DNA of 13,650 bases, from NCBI GenBank assembly GCA_045634445.1, contig JAZRAG010000105.1, positions 1 to 13,650 on the forward strand. The letters are read 5' to 3'. Below, in pieces: positions 5,231 through 13,650 of this stretch (position 1 is its first letter; every line of letters begins with the position of its first letter). The translations under genes and the position numbers were made by a program. The notes below the pieces were generated by a model. The model was not told where the DNA came from and searched no databases. It was given only the letters and a program-made list of their open reading frames with translations. Origin of the DNA: Spyradenecus sp045634445 (lineage in GTDB: Bacteria > Verrucomicrobiota > Kiritimatiellia > RFP12 > DVOR01).

Positions 5231-7462
5231 TTACGCGAGGAAGACGGCATCAATATCCACCAAAATGCGCAAGGAGTCGGTGAGGCGTTGGTCCTTTGGG
5301 AGGACGTGGTCGCAGGCCTTTACGATTGCTTTCGCGCTCTCTGCGTGTAGGAGGAGTTGCCAACGCCACCACTCCTCCTTCTTTTCAAGCGGTGCGGGCA
5401 TGGCGGGGGTCACGCCTAAGCCGCGGCAAGCCTTAAATTTGCGTTCGGCCGTTTGGGCAGCGGTTGCCACCTTGGTGGCGTCTTTTCCCGTAAAGGTGAC
5501 GCAGGCGAGTTTTTTATAGGGCGGCAATTCTGAACCTTGGCGCAGCTCCATCTCTTCTGCGGCGAAGGCCTCATAGTCGCAATCCGCGGCAAGGCGAATG
5601 GCGGAATGTTCGGGTTGGAAGGTTTGGACCACGACTTCGCCAGGGAGCGTCCCTCGTCCTGCGCGCCCCGATACCTGTGCAATCAATTGGAAGGTGCGCT
5701 CAGCCGCGCGGAAGTCATAGGTGATATCCAAGGAACGATCCGCCGCCAAAATGCCGACGAGGGTCACATTGGGGAAGTCTAAGCCCTTGGCAATCATCTG
5801 CGTACCGAGGAGGATATCGGCCTCTTTGGCGCGAAAGGCGGAGAGGAGTTCATCATGGCTGTGACGACGCGAAGTGCTGTCGGCATCCATACGAATAATG
5901 CGCGCTTGGGGCAAGATGGCGTGAAGCGCACTTTCGACACGTTGGGTACCAAAGCCAAGGCGATTGAAGACGGGTTGACCACAGGTGGGGCAACGCGTTG
6001 GGGGGCGTTGCCAAGCGCCGCAGAGGTGGCACCGCAGGGTGTCGTCCTTCACGTGGTAGGTGAGCTTGGCGCTACATTTTGTGCAGGTGACCGACTCCTT
6101 ACACGCGTCACATTGATAGGTGGGCGCGTAACCGCGACGATTGAGAAAGAGGATGATTTGTTCGCCACGCTCTAAACGGGTGCGCATCGCATCAATCAAC
6201 GGCGGACTAAAGATGGGCGTGGCTTGCCCTAACGGCGCGGCATCCCGCATGTTGAGGATCGTGACATCTGGCAATGCACCGCCACCGGCACGCTCCGTCA
6301 TCCGCACAAGTTGGTACTTTTGTAATTCGGTGGCATTGCGCCAACTCTCTAAAGAGGGTGTAGCCGAACCCAAAATGCACTTGGCATTTTCCATTGTGGC
6401 ACGCACGACAGCAACATCACGCGCGGAATAACGCGGGCTTTCATCCTGTTTATAGCCGCTATCGTGTTCCTCATCCACAATCATGAGGCCCAAGTTTTGC
6501 ACGGGCGCAAAGACCGCAGAACGCGGTCCTACGACGACACGCGCCTCTCCTCTGCGAATGCGGTGCCACTCGTCATGACGTTCGCCATCGCTCAACGCAC
6601 TATGCAGCACCGCCACGGTCTTTCCAAAACGCGAAGCAAAGCGACTGACCGTCTGCGGCGTGAGTGAGATTTCGGGTACCAACATAATGGCATCGCGCCC
6701 CTCCTCAAGGGTCTTTGCGATGGCCTGCATGTAGACTTCCGTCTTTCCAGAACCCGTGACGCCAAAGAGCAAAATGGGGCGCGTTGCTTGCAAGATCGCA
6801 GCTAAGGCGGCCTCTTGCTCCGTTGTGAGCGTGAGGGGTTTTGAGGGCGTCACGAGGCGGCCCTTCAAGGGGCTACGCGCCACAGTGACTTGTTCGCACT
6901 TGATGTAGCCTGCCTGCGCCAATTTACGCAATGTCGCGGGCGTGGTGTTTAATTCCTCGCAGATTTGCGCCATACGGCCGCCATCCACGCGGACAATCTC
7001 TTGGTACAACGCCTGCTGACGCGTTGTTAACTTCGGCAACCCCGAAGGCACGGGCGTGATGGGCGTCACCATATAGACGCTCTTCTCCCCTACGCGACCA
7101 GCACGCACAGGCGCTGGCAATGCACTCCGCAATGCAAGGGTAAAGCCCACCGAATAGTAGTCTGCTAACCAACGCAACAACTTGATGATGGCTTCAGAGA
7201 AGTATGGCAATTCATCATCAATCGCCTCAATTGCCTTCACGCCCTTAGATTTGGGCAAGTGGAAGAGTTCGCCCTGCGCGGGAGGTTCTTCAGGCGTGGG
7301 AGTATAGGGCGATTCCTCGGTCAAGGCGATGACATAGCCCAAGCGATAGACCCGCTGCCACGGCACAGAGACGCGTTGCCCTACCCGCACGGTCATACCG
7401 TCGGGGATGCTGTAGGTAAACAGCATATTGGGGACTTGCTCTATCGCGACCTGTGCAAACAT
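5231..7462 (-). CDS. priA: Primosomal protein N', replication restart helicase PriA
   Basis: A cytoplasmic superfamily 2 DNA helicase that recognises stalled forks and reloads the replisome. It has 743 residues, within the usual range. The N-terminal part (about 1-110, FAQVAIEQVPNMLFTYSIP) is the 3'-end-binding domain. Walker A is GVTGSGKT (234-241) and Walker B is DEEH (330-333). The aromatic-rich loop region follows (SGYKQDESPRYSARD). Eight zinc-binding cysteines occur in four pairs at 451/454, 460/463, 478/481 and 491/494. Motif V is GTQMIAKGLDFP and motif VI SGRAGRG (598-604). The ATG at 7462 is chosen; a TTG one codon upstream (7465) is in frame and slightly closer to the AGGA SD. It lies 23 nt after ispH, probably last in the operon. 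All key residues are present. Confidence 0.97.
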   Translation of the reverse strand: MFAQVAIEQVPNMLFTYSIPDGMTVRVGQRVSVPWQRVYRLGYVIALTEESPYTPTPEEPPAQGELFHLPKSKGVKAIEAIDDELPYFSEAIIKLLRWLADYYSVGFTLALRSALPAPVRAGRVGEKSVYMVTPITPVPSGLPKLTTRQQALYQEIVRVDGGRMAQICEELNTTPATLRKLAQAGYIKCEQVTVARSPLKGRLVTPSKPLTLTTEQEAALAAILQATRPILLFGVTGSGKTEVYMQAIAKTLEEGRDAIMLVPEISLTPQTVSRFASRFGKTVAVLHSALSDGERHDEWHRIRRGEARVVVGPRSAVFAPVQNLGLMIVDEEHDSGYKQDESPRYSARDVAVVRATMENAKCILGSATPSLESWRNATELQKYQLVRMTERAGGGALPDVTILNMRDAAPLGQATPIFSPPLIDAMRTRLERGEQIILFLNRRGYAPTYQCDACKESVTCTKCSAKLTYHVKDDTLRCHLCGAWQRPPTRCPTCGQPVFNRLGFGTQRVESALHAILPQARIIRMDADSTSRRHSHDELLSAFRAKEADILLGTQMIAKGLDFPNVTLVGILAADRSLDITYDFRAAERTFQLIAQVSGRAGRGTLPGEVVVQTFQPEHSAIRLAADCDYEAFAAEEMELRQGSELPPYKKLACVTFTGKDATKVATAAQTAERKFKACRGLGVTPAMPAPLEKKEEWWRWQLLLHAESAKAIVKACDHVLPKDQRLTDSLRILVDIDAVFLA

Positions 7463-7485
7463 CAACCAAATCCTACGGGCAACGC

Positions 7486-8343
7486 TTACCCTAATTGTTC
7501 TAAGCGGTGACGCAATTCATTGAGAAGCGTTTCAGGCGTGGAGGCACCCGAGGTAATCCCCAAGTGCTGCACCTCTGTCAAATCGACCGCGGAGAGTTCG
7601 TCCAAAGAGGCAATTAAGTGAGCACGGCACCCTGCAGACTCGGCGACCTCCACCAAGCGTTTGGAATTTGAAGAATTTCGCGAACCCAAGACTAAGACGC
7701 AGTCGACCTGTTGGGCCAATTCCCGAACGGCTTGTTGGCGTTCACGCGTGGCGTAGCAGATATCCAAGGTCTTCGGAAAGACAACGTCAAAGCCCACCGC
7801 CTTCAAATCATTCACACGCGCTTCATACATCGCGCCGCTAACGGTGGTTTGGCTCAAAACGACCAAAGAGGGTTGCGAGATTTGCTCGCGGAGGGCTGTC
7901 ACATCCTCTGTGGACTCAATCACGTGAATCTGTTCGGGCGCCTCGCCTAAGATGCCCACCACCTCATCGTGGCCCTTATGGCCCACCAACGCAATCACAG
8001 CCTCTTCACTCGCGAAGCGACGCGCCTCTGCGTGGACTTTCGCCACAAAGGGACAGGTCGCATCTACGATTTCAAGGTGACGCGCCTGCGCCGCAGCCTG
8101 AACAGCAGGGCTGACGCCATGGGCAGAAAACAAGACACGCGCCCCCTCAGGGATAGCGTCAATCTCGTCCACAAAGACGGCACCACGCGCCTGCAACTCC
8201 GCCACCACGTGTTCATTGTGCACGAGTTCGTGAAAGCACCAGAGCGTTTCACCCGGGTGAGCCTCCAGCGTGCGATGCGCCATTTCAAGCGCACGCGCCA
8301 CACCAGAGCACATTCCGTGAGGTTCTGCAACCGAGAGTTTCAT
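7486..8343 (-). CDS. ispH: 4-hydroxy-3-methylbut-2-enyl diphosphate reductase
   Basis: A cytoplasmic iron-sulfur enzyme for the last step of the MEP isoprenoid pathway, reducing HMBPP to IPP and DMAPP. It has 285 residues, full length for the short bacterial form. The three cluster cysteines are Cys12 (GMCSGV), Cys97 (DATCPFV) and Cys196 (DICYATRERQ). Substrate-binding residues are visible: His42, His75 (SAHGVSP), His125 and Glu127 in GHKGHDE, Thr167, SRNSSNS (221-227) and SGAST (265-269). The ATG is 8 nt after the pyrophosphatase stop. Its AAGG SD overlaps that stop codon (TTAAGG), which suggests translational coupling. priA follows 23 nt downstream. Its presence means this organism makes isoprenoids by the MEP route. 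Confidence 0.97.
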   Translation of the reverse strand: MKLSVAEPHGMCSGVARALEMAHRTLEAHPGETLWCFHELVHNEHVVAELQARGAVFVDEIDAIPEGARVLFSAHGVSPAVQAAAQARHLEIVDATCPFVAKVHAEARRFASEEAVIALVGHKGHDEVVGILGEAPEQIHVIESTEDVTALREQISQPSLVVLSQTTVSGAMYEARVNDLKAVGFDVVFPKTLDICYATRERQQAVRELAQQVDCVLVLGSRNSSNSKRLVEVAESAGCRAHLIASLDELSAVDLTEVQHLGITSGASTPETLLNELRHRLEQLG

Positions 8344-8351
8344 AGGACACC

Positions 8352-10031
8352 TTAACGACGCGACAATGGCAACGTTGAGAGTTGTTCAAGCAAGAGCGGG
8401 AGCAACTGCTTCTTACGCGACATGATGCCACGGCAGAGGAAGGCATTCTCTTGGTTTTCGTAGCGCGGGAAGGGAATCTTGGCCACGAACTGCGCATCGC
8501 CTGCCACCAAAAGGACAGAGTTCAATGCTGCAATATCGGTCACCATCAAGGCGGTGAAGTAGAGCTTTTCGCGGCGGCAGTGTTCCTTCAAGCCATCCAA
8601 CAACTCGGGCAAACGGCCGCGTAATTCGTCGGCAGAGCTGATTTCAATCTGCGCCACATCGAAGGAAACATTGCCCTCTTCGTAGTGCTTAGCGTCCAAC
8701 GAAAGAATCTTATCAATCGTCAAATCGGTGATACGCGAAGCGTGCGAGAAGATGTCATTGGCGAGTTCTTCCACCTCCAAGTTCAACAACCCAGAGAGGT
8801 ATTCTGCCATATTGCGATCCACATCGGTGGTGGTGGGTGACTTCAATCCAAGGGTGTCGGTAATAATCGCGGACAAGAGCAAGCCTGCGACATTGGGCTC
8901 CAAGACAGCCTTACGTTCCTGATAGAGGCACGCGACAATGGTAGAGGTCGAGCCGACCACGCGGTTGATGAATTCGATGGGTTCGTGCGTGGGGAAGTTG
9001 CCGAGCTTGTGGTGGTCCAAGATTTCCACGATGCGGAATTGGTCCAAGCCTTCAACGCCGAGGGAGAGCTCGTTGTGGTCCACCAGAATGACATCCACAT
9101 TGGGCTGCTTGTACAAATCGCGTTCGTTAATCACGCCCACGACCTTGCCTTGGTCATTGATGACTGGCACCGAACGCGAGGGGGAGGATTTCACTGCCTG
9201 ACGGATATCACGCACCAACGCCGTGTGATGGATTGCCGGAATTGCCGTCGTCGCCATCGTGCTCACGGGCATCGAGTAAAGCGTTAAGTAAACCGTGCTT
9301 GCGATATCATACGGCGAAATCAACACCGAGATCCCGGCTTCCTTTGCGCGTTGGTGGAGTTCCTTTGAGAAGGGTTGGCCACCGGTGAGGACGATTGCGC
9401 GGACCTTGTAGTTGATACAGAGGTCCAAAATGGAGGCACGATTTTCAATAATTGCGATTGTGTTCTTTGAGAACTCAGTCTTCAAAATCTGCTCAAAGGC
9501 TTCCTTCGTTGAACCCGCCACCAAGATGCGGCTCTTCACGACAGCATTGCCATCAAAGGTCAAGAGCGGCTGTGCACGGAGCGTGTGGGCCAAGAGGTTA
9601 ATGCTCGTGGGAATAATAGCCTTACGGTGCGGGTCAGCCTTGTGGATGATGTTTTCCGTGAAGGTATTGTGCGTCAAGAAGGCCTGGTAGTAACCTTCAG
9701 AGTCCACCACGGGGATTGCAGTCAAGCGGTTCTTATCCATCAACTCCAAAGCGTCCCACAAAGCGGTATTTGCCTGCACAGTAATGGGCGCTTCTTCAGG
9801 TAAGAAGTACTCCACCTTTGGCAACATATCAGGGATGAAGGTCGGTGCGGGCGTGTCAAAACGCTTGAGGATGTACTCCGTCTGCGGGGTCAACTTACCT
9901 GCACGCGCTGGCGTACACTTCGTCAAACCCTGTTGACGCTTCAATTCTGCATACGCAATCGCTGCAACAATGGAGTCCGTATCAGGATTACGATGGCCGA
10001 TGACAAATGTCTTACGTTGCTTAATTTCCAT
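8352..10031 (-). CDS. ppaC: Family II manganese-dependent inorganic pyrophosphatase with CBS and DRTGG domains
   Basis: A cytoplasmic DHH-family enzyme that hydrolyses PPi to phosphate. It has 559 residues, far longer than the roughly 310 of simple family II enzymes, because a regulatory insert of about 235 residues splits the DHH domain. The order is DHH start with GHRNPDTDS (12-20), CBS1 (about 73-130), DRTGG-like (about 140-250), CBS2 (about 252-308), rest of DHH, then DHHA2. Metal ligands visible are His13, Asp17, Asp19, Asp318 (VDHNE), His340 (LDHHKL) and Asp392. Phosphate-binding residues are Lys397 (LKSPT) and SRKKQ (538-542). In this family CBS-PPases are controlled by adenine nucleotides, and DRTGG-containing ones by diadenosine polyphosphates; regulation here is inferred. 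An AAGG SD lies about 9 nt before the ATG. It is 56 nt after fmt and 8 nt before ispH. Confidence 0.95.
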   Translation of the reverse strand: MEIKQRKTFVIGHRNPDTDSIVAAIAYAELKRQQGLTKCTPARAGKLTPQTEYILKRFDTPAPTFIPDMLPKVEYFLPEEAPITVQANTALWDALELMDKNRLTAIPVVDSEGYYQAFLTHNTFTENIIHKADPHRKAIIPTSINLLAHTLRAQPLLTFDGNAVVKSRILVAGSTKEAFEQILKTEFSKNTIAIIENRASILDLCINYKVRAIVLTGGQPFSKELHQRAKEAGISVLISPYDIASTVYLTLYSMPVSTMATTAIPAIHHTALVRDIRQAVKSSPSRSVPVINDQGKVVGVINERDLYKQPNVDVILVDHNELSLGVEGLDQFRIVEILDHHKLGNFPTHEPIEFINRVVGSTSTIVACLYQERKAVLEPNVAGLLLSAIITDTLGLKSPTTTDVDRNMAEYLSGLLNLEVEELANDIFSHASRITDLTIDKILSLDAKHYEEGNVSFDVAQIEISSADELRGRLPELLDGLKEHCRREKLYFTALMVTDIAALNSVLLVAGDAQFVAKIPFPRYENQENAFLCRGIMSRKKQLLPLLLEQLSTLPLSRR

Positions 10032-10087
10032 AACTCTAAGCCTTTTCTGCTGTCAAAATCAGTGATCTTTGCTTGCGAACGCCTCAA

Positions 10088-11131
10088 TTAGGTGCGGCGA
10101 TAGGCAGCGATGGGTTGGGCCGCAGGCGGTGGCGGCGTGACAAAGGTGGTGCCCACAGGGATTGCGTGGCCGCAGAGCCAAGCCTGGACATCCATTGCCT
10201 TACAGCCTTCGGGTTGGATACGCGTGATGCGTAAGGCGCCATCAGCGGTCCGCACGAGGAGGCCCTTTTTGCCCGATTCCAAGACAGTACCAGGGGCTGC
10301 AGCGCCGGCATTTGCGGGAATCGGTTCAGCCGTTGCCGCAAGCACCTTCAACATCTTACCTGTCTTGACGCCGAAGTTCTCTTGTTCATCCTTTTCATCT
10401 GCAGGGAAATAGGTGAAGCACGACGGCCACGGGGTGTAAGCACGAATCTTGCGCAAGGTGGTTTCGGTGGGGTCTGTCCAATGCAGTAAGCCATCTGCCT
10501 TCTTAATCTTGTAGGCGGTGACGACCTTTGCGGGGTCCTGGGGTACGGGGCGCACGCGGAAGTAGGCCCATTCGGGTAAGACCTCCACGAGCAAATCAGC
10601 GCCCAAAGCGGCCAAACGGTCATGAAGCGTTTCTAGCGTATCGTCATCGCGGATTAACGTTTCACGCACCTTCAAGACGGGGCCAGTATCCATTCCCTCG
10701 TCCATCAACATCGCAGAAACGCCCGTTACGCGGTCGCCCGCTAAGAGTGCGGCATGAATGGGCGAAGCGCCACGATAACGCGGCAAAAGCGACAGGTGGA
10801 TATTGATACATCCCATCGTTGGGATATCCAAGAGGCGGCGACTCAAGAATTGGCCGTAAGCGACCACAACAATCACGTCTGGCAACCATGCGGCAATCTG
10901 CGCAAGGCTGTCCTCAGAATTCACACGCGTCGGGGTCAAACACGGGATACCGGCCTTATCCACAAAGGCCTTACATGCGCAAGGGGTCAGGCGTTTATTA
11001 CGTCCTGCAGGCTTATCGGGCTGCGTCACGCATCCCACCAACTGAATTTTATCTGTTTCGCGCGCTAATCTTTCTAACATCACGGCCGACAAATCTGCCG
11101 ACCCCATAAATACAACACGAATACGATCCAT
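10088..11131 (-). CDS. fmt: Methionyl-tRNA formyltransferase
   Basis: A cytoplasmic enzyme that transfers a formyl group from 10-formyl-THF to initiator Met-tRNA. It has 347 residues, slightly longer than the usual roughly 315. The N-terminal Rossmann-type domain begins IRVVFMGSADLS, with TQPDKPAGR (36-44). The catalytic triad is Asn110, His112 and Asp148, set in CINIHLSLLPRYRGASPIH and DEGMDTGPV. A linker and a C-terminal tRNA-binding domain follow (PGTVLESGKKGLLVRTADG; ITRIQPEG). The Pro/Ala-rich last residues (TPPPPAAQP) are an unconserved extension. The ATG overlaps the stop of the upstream membrane-protein gene by 1 nt (TAATG), and its AAAGGA SD lies inside that gene. No def (peptide deformylase) gene is in the window. 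Confidence 0.95.
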   Translation of the reverse strand: MDRIRVVFMGSADLSAVMLERLARETDKIQLVGCVTQPDKPAGRNKRLTPCACKAFVDKAGIPCLTPTRVNSEDSLAQIAAWLPDVIVVVAYGQFLSRRLLDIPTMGCINIHLSLLPRYRGASPIHAALLAGDRVTGVSAMLMDEGMDTGPVLKVRETLIRDDDTLETLHDRLAALGADLLVEVLPEWAYFRVRPVPQDPAKVVTAYKIKKADGLLHWTDPTETTLRKIRAYTPWPSCFTYFPADEKDEQENFGVKTGKMLKVLAATAEPIPANAGAAAPGTVLESGKKGLLVRTADGALRITRIQPEGCKAMDVQAWLCGHAIPVGTTFVTPPPPAAQPIAAYRRT

Positions 11132-13650
11132 TATAGTGTTCCTTTCCGCGGACCATAGCGCCGCACGAGGCGTTGGAAAATAGCGAAGACAGCTGGGTCA
11201 TTCTCGATGAGTCCCATTGCGCCATAACGTGCCGCAGTGCATAAACATGTGTATGCCTGCGCTTCATTGCCACCTTCGTAGTAGTGAAGGGCGACCCCAA
11301 GCCATACTCTGCCAGACTTTGGGTACTGTTGGATAGCGACTTCAAACATCGCAAATGCGAGTGCTTGTTCGCCAAAAGATTGAGCAAGCCCTGCAGAAGC
11401 CACAATTTCCGCCTCTGAGAAGGTTACCCACACGGCCTCTGGAACACGCTTAAGGAATCCCAAGGCCAATTCATATTCTCGCAAACGCTGCGAGGCGATA
11501 CATCCATCTCGCGCGCCACGAGCCGTTAAATCTGCTGCCGTTTCAACCACTTGCCACTGTTGAATCGCAAGTTGTTTCATTCCCAAGACTTCACACGCCT
11601 CTGCAAGGGTGCACCGTTCTGCCGTGGTAATGACACCTTCTACAGCGCGACGGGAGAGCTTTTCATACGTTTGATACGCGGAGACGAGTTCGGCTAAACG
11701 TTCGGCCAACTTCTGTGCGCGGAGGTTATTGGGGTCCGTCTTGAGATAACGTTGAATCAAACGATGCGCCGTGGCAAAGCGTCCTGTCGGCAAATAGGCT
11801 TCACGAATGGTACGGAAGACCGACTCCGAAGACACGGGGTAAAGTCGCAATGAATCCTCAAAGGCCATCTCCGCCTCATGCGTCATGCCGCGCGCTGCGT
11901 AAAGTCCTGCAATGGAAGAGCGCAACTTCGAGAAGCTCTTTTTCGCAGCGAAGTCGCGTCGATACGTTACACGCGAGGTCAGGCGACGCGTCATCCAGTC
12001 CCAGAAATCAACATCACGCTTTGCGATTGACGTCAAATCGGCATTTTTCTCACGATTGACACGCATTGCGAGGCCAGCAGGCGCTAAGTGGGCATTCATC
12101 CATGGGATGGTATAGCTCTCTTCCACATAAAATGCGTTGGGATTGCGTTCAAAGATCTGATGCGCCAGGTTTTCGTTGATCTCCATAATCGCAGCAGAAC
12201 CCGTAATCCGCAGGCGGCCATTTTCCTCGACCACCTTACCCGATGTGGTGCGCTTGCCAGACTGCACGTCATCAACAAAGTCCGTAAAGGCATTGCGGAC
12301 TTGATCTGCGGTGGGCAACCACAAGGTCTCGCCATAAAGGTCGCGTACGACGTTGATGTAAGTGGGGTCTGCTAATGCATTCTGCGTAAGCACGTAGATA
12401 TCAGGTCGAAAACCTGCGGCATGCACCATGTAGGTGGGCACAAAACGCCCTGGATCCGTACCGCCAAAGAGAACGGCTTGCGATGCCATCGGTGGCGGCC
12501 AGAAGGGGTCAGGAAGGGGTTCTTCATCGGGAGAAAGCTCAGCATGAATTGTTGGGGCGCCGCCCAACATATACGCGCCAAACTGCCAACCAAAATCGTG
12601 GCCACACTGTTCTGCCGCCCCCATACGGTGAATCAAACGCGTATTCAGTGCGTTTTCAGCAAGCGGGACGAGCGTCACAATGCACGCGATTGCAATCCCT
12701 GCGATCGCGCCTCGCTTAGTGAAGCGTTTTGCCAAAAGCGCCAAGAGCACTAAAAGGCCATAACTCACCCACAAGGCAAAGACGCCATGCGAGGAGATGA
12801 ACTTCACCTTTTGGATGAAGCCGTCCTGTAAATCACCCGAGGGATTGGCCAAGGCCACCAAAAGCGCAGACATCACCGCAAAGAAAAGCAAGGTGCTGAG
12901 CAACCAAATAATGCCCGTACGCATCCGCTTTCGCAAAACACGCGCCACCATCATTGCAGTGCCAATCACCGCGACGCCCACAACAGGTAAGGAGAACTGC
13001 AAGCGTAAATCGTTCACATAATCCCACAATTGCACGAGGTACTGTCGCGAGAAGAAGGTTGAGGGCGCGATGGCTTCATATTGGCCACGCGAAATAGCGT
13101 GTTTAAAGCCCTCCCAAGTGCGCGCATAGCCCCAATTCATTGCGGGATTTAGACAATCGGAAACAAGCGGCATGTAGACGTAAACCGAAACCCCTGCCGC
13201 TGCAGCAAGGACTGTACCTGCCACCGTTTTCCCCTCGTCAAGCGAGCGTTTCGCCATCCAGAGGACAAGGCCCGCCCAAACAAGTCCCCACCAGAACCAT
13301 GCCGTTGTGGGATGTTCTAAGCCGCGCAAAAGGCCTTGTTGCATCACGAAGAGCAAAGCGCCCTGCACAAGGGTGACTGCCAACGCAAAACGACGCGCTT
13401 TTAACGAACGCCAACAGGTGCCCCATAGCGCGCCAAAGGCCATGAGGTGAATCAGCCACGCCTTCCAAAAGGGATACAGCGTGCCCACAAAGCCCTGCGG
13501 TAATGCTTCAGGCGCCCAACGCACCTCTGAGACAATGAGTAAGGCCGCCAAGGCAATCCCTGGCACCGCCACGGCACTCAAAGAAGTGCTCAACATCGCC
13601 GTCCCGACAACCCCCAAGCAGAAAAATGCCAATAGGAAATAGAACCCCGC
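11131..13650 (-). CDS. DUF2723-like multi-pass membrane protein with C-terminal TPRs (5' truncated)
   Basis: The frame is open to the right edge, so at least 839 residues are present and the start is outside; the TTG at 13632 is internal. About nine hydrophobic segments fill the first half. YVYMPLVSDCLNPAMNWG and the following GFKHAISRGQYE match the DUF2723 pattern (Y-P-R/S-NP-NWG, then GF-RxQY). Next comes a soluble, probably periplasmic domain with AVLFGGTDPGRFVPTYM and GFRPDIYVLTQNALADPTY, again as in DUF2723 proteins. The last roughly 270 residues are helical with TPR-like units (for example AARGMTHEAEMAFEDSLRLY and ALAFAMFEVAIQQYPKSGRV). DUF2723 is related to TMEM260-type O-mannosyltransferases, so a lipid-linked-sugar glycosyltransferase is possible. 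The N-terminal part where catalytic acids would lie is missing. It is translationally coupled to fmt. Confidence 0.82.
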   Translation of the reverse strand, partial: AGFYFLLAFFCLGVVGTAMLSTSLSAVAVPGIALAALLIVSEVRWAPEALPQGFVGTLYPFWKAWLIHLMAFGALWGTCWRSLKARRFALAVTLVQGALLFVMQQGLLRGLEHPTTAWFWWGLVWAGLVLWMAKRSLDEGKTVAGTVLAAAAGVSVYVYMPLVSDCLNPAMNWGYARTWEGFKHAISRGQYEAIAPSTFFSRQYLVQLWDYVNDLRLQFSLPVVGVAVIGTAMMVARVLRKRMRTGIIWLLSTLLFFAVMSALLVALANPSGDLQDGFIQKVKFISSHGVFALWVSYGLLVLLALLAKRFTKRGAIAGIAIACIVTLVPLAENALNTRLIHRMGAAEQCGHDFGWQFGAYMLGGAPTIHAELSPDEEPLPDPFWPPPMASQAVLFGGTDPGRFVPTYMVHAAGFRPDIYVLTQNALADPTYINVVRDLYGETLWLPTADQVRNAFTDFVDDVQSGKRTTSGKVVEENGRLRITGSAAIMEINENLAHQIFERNPNAFYVEESYTIPWMNAHLAPAGLAMRVNREKNADLTSIAKRDVDFWDWMTRRLTSRVTYRRDFAAKKSFSKLRSSIAGLYAARGMTHEAEMAFEDSLRLYPVSSESVFRTIREAYLPTGRFATAHRLIQRYLKTDPNNLRAQKLAERLAELVSAYQTYEKLSRRAVEGVITTAERCTLAEACEVLGMKQLAIQQWQVVETAADLTARGARDGCIASQRLREYELALGFLKRVPEAVWVTFSEAEIVASAGLAQSFGEQALAFAMFEVAIQQYPKSGRVWLGVALHYYEGGNEAQAYTCLCTAARYGAMGLIENDPAVFAIFQRLVRRYGPRKGTL

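Noticed and set aside
10029..10060. Perfect TTGACA upstream of the pyrophosphatase gene
   Set aside because: The -10 position 17 nt downstream falls on TTATGG at the start codon, so no usable leader would result. The gene is better explained by operon read-through.

Overview
The window looks like chromosomal DNA from an uncultured bacterium of the PVC superphylum, most likely a Kiritimatiellae-like Verrucomicrobiota. This is an inference. It rests on a DUF2723-like membrane protein with C-terminal TPRs, a secreted BspA-type leucine-rich-repeat protein with an InlB-like module and a tail ending SFYKFVVPEK, moderately GC-rich coding DNA, and AT-rich hairpin-containing spacers. No single marker fixes the taxon.

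Left edge, plus strand (1-446): the 3' end of an unrecognised gene, then tRNA-Ser(GGA) with a clear promoter and its own intrinsic terminator.

Middle left, minus strand (461-3276): a secreted LRR protein built from 69-bp repeats, with a terminator downstream. Dispersed repeat sequence lies on both sides of the gene. Upstream of it is about 0.7 kb of gene-free, palindrome-rich DNA (2548-3247) with nested inverted repeats.

Right, minus strand (3248-13650): a housekeeping block. glyQS (single-chain glycyl-tRNA synthetase) has its own extended -10 promoter and a strong terminator. Upstream of it is a tight run, read right to left: DUF2723/TPR membrane protein (5' end off the window), fmt, CBS-domain inorganic pyrophosphatase, ispH, priA. 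Junctions are a 1-nt overlap, 56 nt, 8 nt and 23 nt, so co-transcription is likely. The run joins translation initiation (fmt), pyrophosphate removal (family II PPase), isoprenoid precursor synthesis (ispH) and replication restart (priA). The PPase hydrolyses PPi released by tRNA charging and isoprenoid condensation, but the linkage may only reflect shared growth-related expression.

No phage, transposase, CRISPR, toxin-antitoxin or defence genes are visible. The most unusual content is the hairpin-rich desert, the inverted repeat copies on either side of the LRR gene, the recently duplicated LRR array, and the LRR protein's unrecognised C-terminal domain.
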